A stretch of DNA of 37,939 nucleotides from the NCBI RefSeq assembly GCF_001618425.1, contig NZ_BDCU01000026.1:1-37939 (forward strand). The letters run 5' to 3'. Within the stretch, counting starts at the first letter, position 1; each line of letters opens with the position of its first letter. The notes beneath the pieces were generated by a model. It had not been told where the DNA came from, did no database searches, and worked only from the letters and a program-made list of their open reading frames with translations. This document shows, in pieces, positions 1 through 8,953 of the stretch. The translations under genes and the position numbers were made by a program. The DNA comes from Nocardia fusca NBRC 14340 (GTDB lineage Bacteria > Actinomycetota > Actinomycetes > Mycobacteriales > Mycobacteriaceae).

Positions 1-46
1 ATGCGGGTTGCGTCTCGACTCATGCGGCGGCGTGGGCGCGGACGTT

Positions 47-74
47 GCAGGTGGATGGGTGGACCTGCTTTTTT
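47..74 (+). terminator. Intrinsic terminator with T-tract
   Basis: A 6-bp stem (GCAGGT at 47-52, ACCTGC at 63-68) with a 10-base loop is followed directly by six T. This orientation ends plus-strand transcription entering from the left, convergent with the rhodanese gene. T-tract terminators are uncommon in this GC background. No plus-strand gene end is visible in the 46 bases before it. Confidence 0.5.
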
Positions 75-94
75 GTGGGCTCGGGGAGCTCCGG

Positions 95-952
95 TCACAC
101 CCCGCCGGTGGCTATCGGCATGCGGACCGAGTTGCCCCATTCGGTCCAGGAGCCGTCGTAGTTGCGTACGGTCTCGCGGCCGAGCAGGTACTTCAGGACG
201 AACCAGGTGTGGCTGGAGCGTTCGCCGACCCCGCTGTAGACGGTGACCGGGCCCGGCTCGACAGCGCCGTAGATCTCGTCCAGTTCGGCGCGGCCGCGGA
301 AGCGGGCGCCGGAGGTGAGGGCACTGGTCCACGGGATGTTGACGGCGGTGGGGATATGCCCGCCGCGCAGGGCCGTGCCCGGCCCGCCTTCGCCGGGGTC
401 ACCCGCGTACTCGTGCGGCGAGCGCACATCGACCAGCGGGTCGCCCAAGTGGGCGAGGACCTCTTCGCGGAAGGCGCGGATCGACGTATCGTCCCGTTGG
501 ACCTGTGGGTATCGGCTGCGGGACGGCTCGGGGGTTTCGAAAACCGTGTCGCGGCCCTCGCCGATCCAGGCGTCGCGGCCGCCGTCGAGCAGCCGGACGT
601 CCTGGTGGCCGAACATGGTGAAAAGCCACAGCGCGTGCGCGGCGTGCGAGTTACCGTCATTGCCGTACAGCACGACGGTGTCGTCGTGTTCGACGCCCTG
701 GGAGCGCATGAGTTCGGTGAACCGCTCGCCATCGATATAGTCACGGGTCACCGGGTCGTCGAGGTCGCTGCGCCAGTCGAGCTTGCTGGCCCCGGGAACA
801 TGGCCTATGCCGTAGAGGAGGACGTCGGCATTACATTCGATGATCTTCAAACCGGGCGTGCCGAGGTTTGCCGACAGCCATTCCGTGGTTACCAGACGGT
901 GTGGGTGCGCATAGGAAGCGAAGGCGGGATATGGGTCCGGGGCGACGGGCAC
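95..952 (-). CDS. sseA: Rhodanese-type sulfurtransferase with Ser at the catalytic Cys site
   Basis: 285 aa, GTG start with a GAAGGA ribosome binding site 8 bases upstream. It is a tandem two-domain rhodanese close to mycobacterial SseA, a thiosulfate/3-mercaptopyruvate-type sulfurtransferase of the cytoplasm. N-terminal domain is about residues 15-135, C-terminal domain about 155-280. The LYGNDG stretch, the GGRDAW motif, and the GHIPTAVNIPW and NYDGSWTEWGN motifs are family hallmarks. The C-terminal active loop normally reads YCRIGERSS; here it reads YSGVGERSS, so residue 240 is Ser (codon AGC at 233-235). The only cysteine in the protein is Cys40. Known family chemistry needs that loop cysteine for the persulfide, so I infer loss of sulfurtransfer or a changed role. 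The fold is otherwise intact, which argues against simple decay. Confidence 0.9.
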   Translation of the reverse strand: MPVAPDPYPAFASYAHPHRLVTTEWLSANLGTPGLKIIECNADVLLYGIGHVPGASKLDWRSDLDDPVTRDYIDGERFTELMRSQGVEHDDTVVLYGNDGNSHAAHALWLFTMFGHQDVRLLDGGRDAWIGEGRDTVFETPEPSRSRYPQVQRDDTSIRAFREEVLAHLGDPLVDVRSPHEYAGDPGEGGPGTALRGGHIPTAVNIPWTSALTSGARFRGRAELDEIYGAVEPGPVTVYSGVGERSSHTWFVLKYLLGRETVRNYDGSWTEWGNSVRMPIATGGV

Positions 953-1118
953 GTTCGGGTTCCTTCACAGGAGGCGGGCAGTGCTGACGACAGGTTCGAG
1001 CCGCACTGTGGATAGTAAGTGTGACTTGACGTGAACTTGTTGATGAGCACAGAGTCGGTGCAATGGGCGATTTGATCGCACATGTCTCCGATAAAGTCTC
1101 CCCGAAGGAGGGGTGAGC

Positions 1119-2099
1119 ATGTCTGATTCTTGGCCGCGGCGGCGCCTGCTCGCGATCCTCCGCGGCGCGAGCGAGCCCCTGGACGCGCAGCAGCTGGCGC
1201 AGATCACCGGCCAGCATGTCACCACGGTGCGGTTCCATCTCGACATCCTCACCCGGGAGTCACTGGTCCGGCAGTTCCAGCAGCCGCCACGCGGCCGGGG
1301 CCGGCCCCGGATCGGCTACCGGGCGGTCCAGCGGACCATCGGCTACCAGGACCTGGCCCAGGTGCTGGCCGACCAGCTGGGGCCCGATCCGGAGCAGCAG
1401 GCGGCCGCCGGCCGGGCGGCCGGACGGGCCTGGGGAGACAAACTCGACACCGCCGGTGAACCGGTCGAGTCGGTGCGCGACGCCAAGGACCGGGTCGTCT
1501 CGCTGATGTCGGAGCTGGGCTTCGCCCCCGAACGGGACGGGCGGGAGAGCGCCGCGCGTGACCCCGGCCAGGGCGCGGTGGTCCGGTTGACGGCCTGCCC
1601 GCTGCGCGATCTGGCGCGAACACATACCGAAGTGGTGTGCGGGGTTCACCGGGGGCTGCTGGCGGCGCTGCTGGAGCGGTCCGGGGCCCAGGGTGTGGTC
1701 GAGGCCGAACTCGTGCCGTTCGTGACCGAGGAGATGTGCGAGGTGCGACTGCGGTGGGTGGGTCCGCCACCCACGCAGGCTCCGGCCGGGGAAGCGGCCG
1801 ACTCCGCGACGACGGCCGCGCGCAGGCGCCCGCAGCCCGGCCGCATCGACGCGGCCGCCGGGCAGGCGGGCCGGTTGTCGCGGGCATCGGGTCAGACGGT
1901 GCCGCCGGGTAGTCAGTTGCCGCCCGCGTCCGCGTCCCTGGAGTCCGACCCGTTCCCGCCCGCTACCGGGCCGCTGGCGCCGTCTGCGGGACAGCAGGGT
2001 GGCCGGGTGCTCCGCGGCACTCCGCCCTCAGGTGCGGTCGGCCCACAGCTGGGCGACACCAACACCCACTTCCTGGAGCAGTCGGCGCAGCAGTGGTAA
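1119..2099 (+). CDS. SufR/COG2345-like HTH regulator with long disordered tail
   Basis: 326 aa. The ATG at 1119 is preferred over GTG at 1113 because AAGGAGG at 1105-1111 is correctly spaced only for the ATG. A winged-helix DNA-binding region spans about residues 8-65 (LDAQQLAQITGQHVTTVRFH). Cys160, Cys174, His177 and Cys207 lie in the C-terminal domain, in the pattern CPL, VCGVHRG and MCEV found in COG2345 and SufR-type regulators; in SufR such cysteines hold an Fe-S cluster. Residues after about 212 are Pro/Ala/Gly/Ser-rich and look disordered. They run antisense into maf for 72 bases. The gene is divergent from the rhodanese across 166 bp, so it may control it. The metal or cluster cofactor is inference. 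Confidence 0.75.
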   Translation: MSDSWPRRRLLAILRGASEPLDAQQLAQITGQHVTTVRFHLDILTRESLVRQFQQPPRGRGRPRIGYRAVQRTIGYQDLAQVLADQLGPDPEQQAAAGRAAGRAWGDKLDTAGEPVESVRDAKDRVVSLMSELGFAPERDGRESAARDPGQGAVVRLTACPLRDLARTHTEVVCGVHRGLLAALLERSGAQGVVEAELVPFVTEEMCEVRLRWVGPPPTQAPAGEAADSATTAARRRPQPGRIDAAAGQAGRLSRASGQTVPPGSQLPPASASLESDPFPPATGPLAPSAGQQGGRVLRGTPPSGAVGPQLGDTNTHFLEQSAQQW

Positions 2100-2666
2100 T
2101 CCGATTCCGACGACGCTGGAGGGGTCGCCGTCGATCCGGTCGACGAACCAGCCCCCCAGCCCGTCGAGGGTGAACGCGCCCGCCACCTGCAGTGGTTCGC
2201 CGGTGGCGATATAGGCGTCCAGCTCGGCGGGATCGGGCTTACCGAAGTGCACGGTGGTGGCGCTGCAGTCGATCGCCTCGGCGGTGACGACGCCGTCGCG
2301 TACGCGCAGGACACAGTGCCCGGTGACCAGGTCCGCGAAATGCCCGGCCATGGCCTGCCAGCGTGCCAGCGCCACCTCCGGCGTATGGGGTTTGCCCTGG
2401 AGTGCGCCGTCGATCAGCAGCATGGAATCGCAGCCGACCACGACCAGATCGGGATCCGGTGCGTCGTCGGCCAGGGTGGATGCCACGGCCCGGGCTTTCG
2501 CCCGGGCCAGCTCGACGACGACTTCCCGGGGGCCGGTATCGGCCGGAAGGGCCGCCGCTACGGCATCCTCGTCCACGTCCGAGACCCGGACGAGGGGTTC
2601 GATGCCCGCGGCCCGCAGTACCGACCGGCGGGCGGGTGACGCGGACGCGAGTACCAGCCGGGTCAC
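2028..2666 (-). CDS. maf: Maf family nucleoside triphosphate pyrophosphatase
   Basis: 212 aa, GTG start with AGGAGA about 9 bases upstream. Maf proteins hydrolyse non-canonical or modified nucleoside triphosphates to monophosphates, a house-cleaning role in the cytoplasm. The N-terminal SASPARR signature (residues 8-14), the VVVGCDSMLLIDG segment near 95-108, the GKPHTPEVA segment and the C-terminal GDPSSVVGIGLP motif are all present and of usual length. It is the last gene of a minus-strand accD5-accE5-maf run, 25 bases after accE5, as in mycobacteria. Its 3' end overlaps the tail of the convergent HTH gene by 72 bases. Confidence 0.93.
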   Translation of the reverse strand: MTRLVLASASPARRSVLRAAGIEPLVRVSDVDEDAVAAALPADTGPREVVVELARAKARAVASTLADDAPDPDLVVVGCDSMLLIDGALQGKPHTPEVALARWQAMAGHFADLVTGHCVLRVRDGVVTAEAIDCSATTVHFGKPDPAELDAYIATGEPLQVAGAFTLDGLGGWFVDRIDGDPSSVVGIGLPLLRRLLQEVGVGVAQLWADRT

Positions 2667-2691
2667 GTCTGGGGTTCTCCTGGGATCGGTG

Positions 2692-3021
2692 TCAGAACCG
2701 CAGATGCGACAGCTGCGGATAGGAGTACGGCGAGAACGGGGAGTTGCCGCGGTGCATCATCGTGGGCTTGCCCCACAGATCCTGCGGGCCGGAATCGGCG
2801 GACGCCGAACCCGCGGCGGCGGCAGCGGTGAACACACACACCAGTGCGGCGATCTCCGCATCGGTCGGTGCACCTTTCTCGATCACGAGGAACGGCTTCT
2901 CGCCGTTCGTCGCGGCGGCAGTGCCCGCGGCGGCTTCGGTCGCGGTATCGACCGGCACATCCCTGGTGGCGAGGTCCAGTTCCGCTGCGGCCAATACTTC
3001 TTCTTCTGCCACAATCGTCAC
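2692..3021 (-). CDS. accE5: Acyl-CoA carboxylase epsilon subunit
   Basis: 109 aa, GTG start with GAGAGAGGAT upstream. In mycobacteria the small epsilon subunit joins AccA3 and AccD5 and raises the activity of the acyl-CoA carboxylase complex. The conserved part is the C-terminal half: LVIEKGAPTDAEIAALVCVF (about residues 45-64) and the WGKPTMMHRG region near 83-92. The N-terminal 40 residues are Ala/Glu/Thr-rich and probably flexible, as expected for this subunit. It sits between accD5 (120-bp gap) and maf (25-bp gap) on the same strand, so co-transcription is likely. Sequence similarity in this family is low, but the position directly after accD5 makes the call firm. Confidence 0.88.
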   Translation of the reverse strand: MTIVAEEEVLAAAELDLATRDVPVDTATEAAAGTAAATNGEKPFLVIEKGAPTDAEIAALVCVFTAAAAAGSASADSGPQDLWGKPTMMHRGNSPFSPYSYPQLSHLRF

Positions 3022-3141
3022 AGTGCCAGATCCTCTCTCTTGCCTCGAGCGGGCTCGCGCGGTGCGGCGGAACCCGGTCGATCTTCTCTCACCGATCGCA
3101 TACCCGAAATCAGTGTGCGGCCTACAGAGCGTATCGCCGGA

Positions 3142-4782
<1,641 letters not shown>

Positions 4783-4789
4783 GGCTCGG

Positions 4790-4795
4790 AGTGTA
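4790..4795 (-). promoter_or_regulatory. Leaderless -10 box for accD5
   Basis: On the minus strand TACACT ends 7 bases before the accD5 ATG, and no Shine-Dalgarno is visible. This matches the TAnnnT plus 6-8 bases arrangement of leaderless actinobacterial genes. No convincing -35 is seen. Confidence 0.5.
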
Positions 4796-5066
4796 ACCAG
4801 AGCCGCACCGCGCTGTTAACCCAGATCCTGCTACTGGCGAGTAGAACCCGATCCAGAAAACCCCAGGTGGACAAGTCGTCACCGGTTCATATGTGTACCG
4901 CGAATCGCGGCAGACGTCCACACGACACGCCACGGTGATCCGTCACAAGCCTAACCCGTCGGCGGCGTGAGCGCGCGGCCCGCCATTAAATCGCTTTCGC
5001 TGCGCCGGATCGGGCAATACCCTTGGAGCAGGCCACTTTTGGAATACAGAGGGGAGGTGGCCTGTT

Positions 5067-5255
5067 ATGTGGCACTGGACAACTCGAACCGGCCGATTCC
5101 CGGAGGCCGTGGCGTTCACCCGGGTTACCGAGCCGGAACCGACCATCACCGAAGCAGCCGTCGAGTGCGAGGGCGAAACCGACGAAACCGAAACCGCGGA
5201 GAACGAGGCGATGCCCGCGGTTTCCCGGCCCATCGGTTACGACCTCGCCGGCTAG
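5067..5255 (+). CDS. Small acidic hypothetical protein
   Basis: 62 aa. The ATG follows GGGGAGG (5051-5057) at an ideal 9-base spacing. The protein is strongly acidic, with a Glu/Thr-rich centre around residues 25-48 and no transmembrane segment, signal peptide or cysteine pair; residue 34 is the only cysteine. The stop is three bases before a 15-bp perfect hairpin, which makes this look like a real, terminated transcript. It lies between the divergent accD5 and birA genes. I do not recognise the family. It could be a short regulator or accessory of the carboxylase or ligase, but position is the only support for that. Confidence 0.5.
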   Translation: MWHWTTRTGRFPEAVAFTRVTEPEPTITEAAVECEGETDETETAENEAMPAVSRPIGYDLAG

Positions 5256-5257
5256 AC

Positions 5258-5294
5258 CCGGTGGTCACCGCACCCGCCGTGCGGTGACCACCGG
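5258..5294 (+). terminator. Perfect 15-bp hairpin between small ORF and birA
   Basis: CCGGTGGTCACCGCA (5258-5272) pairs perfectly with 5280-5294 across a 7-base loop. It begins three bases after the stop of the 62-aa ORF and ends 10 bases before the birA -10 box. There is no T-tract, which is usual for actinobacterial terminators. It covers the expected -35 area of birA, so it may also affect that promoter. Confidence 0.65.
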
Positions 5295-5304
5295 CCCCGG
5301 CCAG

Positions 5305-5310
5305 TACCCT
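5305..5310 (+). promoter_or_regulatory. Leaderless -10 box for birA
   Basis: TACCCT ends 6 bases before the GTG start of birA and no Shine-Dalgarno is present. The hairpin immediately upstream occupies the -35 region. Confidence 0.5.
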
Positions 5311-5316
5311 GCCCTG

Positions 5317-6117
5317 GTGCAGAGGCCACCGTTGGACGTCGAACATCTCCGGCGAGCGCTGACCGGAACCCCGGAACTGGCGTTCTACACCGGAATCGAC
5401 GTGATCGAATCGACCGGATCCACCAACGCGGACCTGATCGCGCGCGCCGGGGACCCGGATATCGACCGCGCCGTACTGGTCGCGGAAGCGCAGGAGAGCG
5501 GGCGCGGCCGGCTGGCCCGCGCCTGGGCCGGTCCCCCGCGTGCACAGATCGCCCTGTCCCTGCTCATCCGGCCCGAGGGCCTCGACCCCGAAGCTCTCGG
5601 CTGGTTGCCGCTGCTCACCGGGATCGCCGCGGTCGACGCGCTCACGACGACCGCCCGGGTGCCCGCCGCCCTGAAATGGCCCAACGACGTGCTGATCGAG
5701 GGCCGCAAGGTCGCCGGCATCCTGGCCGAAGTCGCCGCCCCGGGCCCCCGCCCGGCGATCGTCGTGGGTATCGGCATGAACGTGAGCCTCACCGCCGACG
5801 AGCTCCCCGTCCCGCACGCCACCTCGCTGCTCCTCAGCGGCGCCACCGACACCGATCGCACCCGCTTGGTGCTGTCCTTCCTGACCGAGTTCGCACGCCG
5901 CTACACCCGGTGGGAGGAATCCGGATGGGCCGCGGAGACGCTCGCCGACGCCTACCGGGAACGCTGCGCGACGCTGGGCTCCCGGGTCCGGGCGGAACTG
6001 CCGGGGGGCGGGGTCCTGACGGGGATCGCTCGCGATATCGATTCGGCGGGGCGGTTGCTGATCGAGGACCGAGCTGTTGCCGCCGGAGATGTGACACACC
6101 TGCGGCCGGGGGACTGA
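5317..6117 (+). CDS. birA: Biotin--[acetyl-CoA-carboxylase] ligase
   Basis: 266 aa from GTG at 5317, chosen because it gives the usual family length and has a -10 box 6 bases upstream; longer in-frame starts only add low-complexity sequence. It forms biotinyl-AMP and attaches biotin to the carrier domain of acyl-CoA carboxylases. The biotinyl-AMP loop GRGRLARAW and the KWPNDVLIEGRKVAGIL motif are intact, followed by VVGIGMNV and a small C-terminal SH3-like domain. No N-terminal DNA-binding domain is present, so this is the monofunctional type rather than the E. coli repressor type. Being next to accD5-accE5 fits its substrate. Confidence 0.95.
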   Translation: MQRPPLDVEHLRRALTGTPELAFYTGIDVIESTGSTNADLIARAGDPDIDRAVLVAEAQESGRGRLARAWAGPPRAQIALSLLIRPEGLDPEALGWLPLLTGIAAVDALTTTARVPAALKWPNDVLIEGRKVAGILAEVAAPGPRPAIVVGIGMNVSLTADELPVPHATSLLLSGATDTDRTRLVLSFLTEFARRYTRWEESGWAAETLADAYRERCATLGSRVRAELPGGGVLTGIARDIDSAGRLLIEDRAVAAGDVTHLRPGD

Positions 6118-6231
6118 GAAATCGGCAGGGCGCACACGCGGGAACCATCGGGCGATCGAGTCGGCGCCCGACCCGGCCGTCGAATGCCGAGGTAACCCGC
6201 ATGTGTCGAGTTTTACGAGACACCTCCAAGG

Positions 6232-6325
6232 GTTGAGGCCCGTCTCGCCGTTTCGGCCTCGAAAGCGCAGGAGCCGAAGGCTCGAGTCTCGAGGCCGAAA
6301 CGGCGAGACACCAGGGGGCCTCAAC
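6232..6325. repeat. 94-bp compound inverted repeat
   Basis: A 21-bp perfect inner arm (6242-6262 and 6289-6309) is flanked by a 9-bp outer arm (GTTGAGGCC at 6232-6240, GGCCTCAAC at 6317-6325). The 26-base centre contains a further small stem, GAGCC/GGCTC. It lies in the 253-bp gap between birA and the PH-domain gene. It could be a terminator for birA, but the size and nested arms resemble a REP/MITE-type element. A second short hairpin (GCCGC/GCGGC, 6334-6345) and an A-tract follow. Confidence 0.8.
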
Positions 6326-6358
6326 CCCGCGACGCCGCAGGCGGCGCCAAAAAAACGG

Positions 6359-6364
6359 TAATGT
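6359..6364 (+). promoter_or_regulatory. Leaderless -10 box for PH-domain gene
   Basis: TAATGT ends 6 bases before ATG 6371, with no Shine-Dalgarno. It sits just downstream of the inverted repeat and an A-tract at 6349-6355. Confidence 0.55.
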
Positions 6365-6370
6365 GCGCAC

Positions 6371-6883
6371 ATGGGTTATCCGGAGGATGCGCTGGCGCCC
6401 GACGAAGAGCTGATCCTGCACACCCATCCGCATTGGAAGATGCTGTTCTGGCCCATCGTCACATTGATCGTGGTGACCGCGGTGGCGGGCTTCCTGGGTG
6501 GTCTGGTGTGGCGTACCGCCGACGAGTCGTGGCGGACGGTCCTGCTGCTCGTGGTGCTGGTCGTGTGGCTGTTGCTGCTGGCATGGCGCAGTATCGCGCC
6601 GATCGTGACCTGGAAATCCACCCATTTCATCGTCACCGATCGCCGGGTGCTGGTCCGTGAGGGTGTGCTGACCCACACCGGTATCGATATCCCGATGAGC
6701 CGGATCTCGAGTGTCCAGTTCCGGCACGGGCTGGTCGACCGGATGTTCGGGACGGGGGAGCTGATCATCGGATCCTCGTCCGAAGAACCCCTGGAATACA
6801 GCGATATCCCGAATGTGGAACAGGTGCACGCGCTGCTCTATCACCAGGTCTTCGAGGCCGCGCCCCGGTACGGCGGCTTCTGA
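6371..6883 (+). CDS. PH-domain (bPH2/YdbS-like) membrane protein
   Basis: 170 aa. Two transmembrane helices (about residues 25-46 and 56-74) are followed by a bacterial PH-like domain with the typical THFIVTDRRVLVREGVLTHTG and DIPMSRISSVQF pattern. It matches the conserved membrane protein beside birA in mycobacteria (Rv3278c type). The biochemical role is not known; related YdbS/YdbT proteins sit in the cytoplasmic membrane with the PH domain on the inside. The gene looks leaderless and is followed 71 bases later by a response regulator on the same strand. Confidence 0.87.
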   Translation: MGYPEDALAPDEELILHTHPHWKMLFWPIVTLIVVTAVAGFLGGLVWRTADESWRTVLLLVVLVVWLLLLAWRSIAPIVTWKSTHFIVTDRRVLVREGVLTHTGIDIPMSRISSVQFRHGLVDRMFGTGELIIGSSSEEPLEYSDIPNVEQVHALLYHQVFEAAPRYGGF

Positions 6884-6942
6884 TCCCGGCGCCGTGGGCT
6901 GCTGCCCGGGCGTGAGGAGGCCGGTACCAGGCCGGCGGACCG

Positions 6943-6948
6943 TAATCT
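6943..6948 (+). promoter_or_regulatory. Leaderless -10 box for response regulator
   Basis: TAATCT ends 6 bases before ATG 6955 with no Shine-Dalgarno between. Confidence 0.55.
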
Positions 6949-6954
6949 TGTCGC

Positions 6955-7632
6955 ATGACCGCCGTATTGCTGGGCGAAGACGACGAGGCCATCGCGGCGC
7001 CGCTCTCGCGGGCGCTGGGCCGCGAAGGATATTCGGTGACCGTGGAGAGCTTCGGTCCCGCGGTGTTGGACCGCGCACTGGAAGGACACCATGATCTGCT
7101 GATCCTCGATCTCGGGTTGCCGGGAATGGACGGGCTGGAGGTGTGCCGGCAGGTGCGGGCTCGTGGCGCCGAGATGGCGGTGCTCATGCTCACCGCCCGT
7201 ACCGACGAAGTCGATTTCGTGGTCGGGCTGGACGCCGGTGCCGACGACTACGTCGGGAAACCCTTCCGGTTGGCCGAACTGCTCGCCCGGGTCCGAGCCC
7301 TGCTGCGGCGCAGTGGGATCGGTGACGACACCGTGGAGGTCGGCGGGATCCGCCTGGAGCCGGCGGCCCGGCGGGTGCTGGTCAACGGGGTGGAAGTCGG
7401 GTTGGCGAACAAGGAGTACGAGCTGCTCAAGGTGCTGATCGATCGGGCCGGCCAGGTGGTGCCCCGGGAGACGATCCTGCGCGAGGTCTGGGGCGATGCC
7501 GAACTGCGTGGATCCAAAACCCTGGATATGCATATGTCCTGGTTACGGCGCAAGATCGGCGACGAGGGCCCGATGGCCGAACGGCGGATCGTCACCGTGC
7601 GCGGTGTCGGTTTCCGGTTGAACACCGACTGA
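6955..7632 (+). CDS. OmpR/PhoB family response regulator
   Basis: 225 aa. The receiver domain (1-118) has the acidic pocket Glu8-Asp9-Asp10, phosphoacceptor Asp52 in LILDLGLPGMDG, switch Thr80 and Lys102 in GKPF. A winged-helix Trans_reg_C domain (about 130-225) follows, with VNGVEVGLANKEYELLKVL and a RRIVTVRGVGFRL ending. Phosphorylated by its partner, it would bind DNA as a dimer. The histidine kinase starts two bases after its stop base, so the pair is one operon. I cannot assign it to a named system. It is absent at this position in M. tuberculosis as I recall that locus. Confidence 0.93.
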   Translation: MTAVLLGEDDEAIAAPLSRALGREGYSVTVESFGPAVLDRALEGHHDLLILDLGLPGMDGLEVCRQVRARGAEMAVLMLTARTDEVDFVVGLDAGADDYVGKPFRLAELLARVRALLRRSGIGDDTVEVGGIRLEPAARRVLVNGVEVGLANKEYELLKVLIDRAGQVVPRETILREVWGDAELRGSKTLDMHMSWLRRKIGDEGPMAERRIVTVRGVGFRLNTD

Positions 7633-7633
7633 C

Positions 7634-8935
7634 GTGCGGCGGCGGATTCTGCGGTCGATGCTGACCGTGCTGATGCTCACCACCGTCGTGCTCGGGGTGC
7701 CGCTCACCTATACGGCGTGGCTGTGGGTGGAGGACATCACCCGCAACGATCTGCGCAGCCGGTTGGAACTGATCTCCGCGGAGGTCATCGGCCAGGAACA
7801 GGGCAGCGGGGTGATCAGCGGCGGCCTCGATCTGCACACTGTGCAGCCGCTGGTGCCCGAGGGCGGGCGGCTCACCGTCGTATATCCGGCGCCGGCGGAT
7901 ACGGCGGTGAAGGTCGAGGTCGGCGCCGCCACGGTGACCGACCCGCTGGTGGAGTCACTGTCGATGGGCACCGATGTATCACTGCGACTCGAGGTGCCCG
8001 CGACCCCGATGCAGGCCCGGCAGCGACAGGCGGTGGCCGGGGTGGCGCTGGCCGTGGCGATCTCGCTGGGCGCCGCGATCACGGTCGCCATCGTCACCGC
8101 GCGCCGTGTCGCCGACCCCATCCGTGATGTGGCCGCCCGGGCCGCCCGGCTCGCCATGGGCGATTTCCGCCCGGATCCGCGCCGCCACGGTATCGCCGAA
8201 CTGGACCGCGTCTCCGATGTGCTCGATTCGGCCACCGTCGAGATCGCGGGCCGGCTGCAACGCGAGCACGCGCTGGTCGCCGATGTATCCCATCAGCTGC
8301 GCAGCCGGTTGACCGCGGTCCGGTTGCGGCTGGACGAACTGTCCGCGCACACCGATCCGGCGGTGGTCCACGAGGCCGAGGAAGCCATGGCCCAGGTCGA
8401 CCGGCTGACCGAGGCCATCGACGATCTCGTCCGGGCCTCGCGCGACGAGGACGCCACCGACCGCGATCCGGTACCGGTGATGGACGAACTGCGCGGCATC
8501 GTCACCGAGTGGACGCATCCGTTCCGGGAGGCGGGCCGCACCCTGTACCTGACCGGTGACGAATCGCTGCGAGCGCCCATTTCCGGGTCCCGGCTGCGGG
8601 AGGCGGTGACAGTGCTGGTCGACAACGCGCTGATGCACGGCGGCGGCACCTGCACGGTCTCGGTGCGCACCGTCCGTCCCGGACAGGATCGCGAGCCGCT
8701 GGTGTGTGTGCAGGTGGCCGACGAAGGCGAGGGGGTCAGCGACGAGCTGGCCCCGCATATCTTCGATCGTGGTTTCTCCGGCGCGGGATCCACGGGTGTG
8801 GGCCTCGCGCTGGCGCGTGCCCTGATAGAGGCCGACGGCGGCCGGTTGGAGTTGCAGCGGCGGCGGCCCGCGCTGTTCGCGGTGTTCCTCGGCAAACCAC
8901 TGGCCGCGCGAGTGGAGACGCGGGAGCCGCGCTGA
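7634..8935 (+). CDS. Two-component sensor histidine kinase
   Basis: 433 aa, GTG start one base after the regulator's stop. Transmembrane helices at about 8-31 and 133-156 bracket an extracytoplasmic sensor region of about 100 residues. A HAMP segment follows (about 157-208), then the H-box with His220, an N-box (VTVLVDNALMHGGG) and G-boxes (VADEGEGV, GVGLALARAL). The H-box reads SHQLRSRLTAV where TPL is usual after LR, so the conserved proline is Arg. The stimulus cannot be read from the sequence; the sensor domain has no motif I recognise. The kinase ends 18 bases before the convergent gtrA-like gene, leaving no room for a separate terminator. Confidence 0.92.
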   Translation: MRRRILRSMLTVLMLTTVVLGVPLTYTAWLWVEDITRNDLRSRLELISAEVIGQEQGSGVISGGLDLHTVQPLVPEGGRLTVVYPAPADTAVKVEVGAATVTDPLVESLSMGTDVSLRLEVPATPMQARQRQAVAGVALAVAISLGAAITVAIVTARRVADPIRDVAARAARLAMGDFRPDPRRHGIAELDRVSDVLDSATVEIAGRLQREHALVADVSHQLRSRLTAVRLRLDELSAHTDPAVVHEAEEAMAQVDRLTEAIDDLVRASRDEDATDRDPVPVMDELRGIVTEWTHPFREAGRTLYLTGDESLRAPISGSRLREAVTVLVDNALMHGGGTCTVSVRTVRPGQDREPLVCVQVADEGEGVSDELAPHIFDRGFSGAGSTGVGLALARALIEADGGRLELQRRRPALFAVFLGKPLAARVETREPR

Positions 8936-8953
8936 TCGGTCGCGGCGGTGGAC

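Noticed and set aside
8..1015. 335-aa plus-strand frame over the rhodanese gene
   Set aside because: It is the antisense shadow of the rhodanese; no family character, and the minus frame has clear rhodanese motifs.
1021..1118. TTGACG at 1026-1031 as a -35 for the SufR-like regulator
   Set aside because: No acceptable -10 at 16-18 bases; left unassigned.
5023..5316. N-terminal extension of birA by 98 residues
   Set aside because: Low-complexity sequence crossing a 15-bp hairpin; GTG 5317 gives the normal length and has a -10 box 6 bases upstream.
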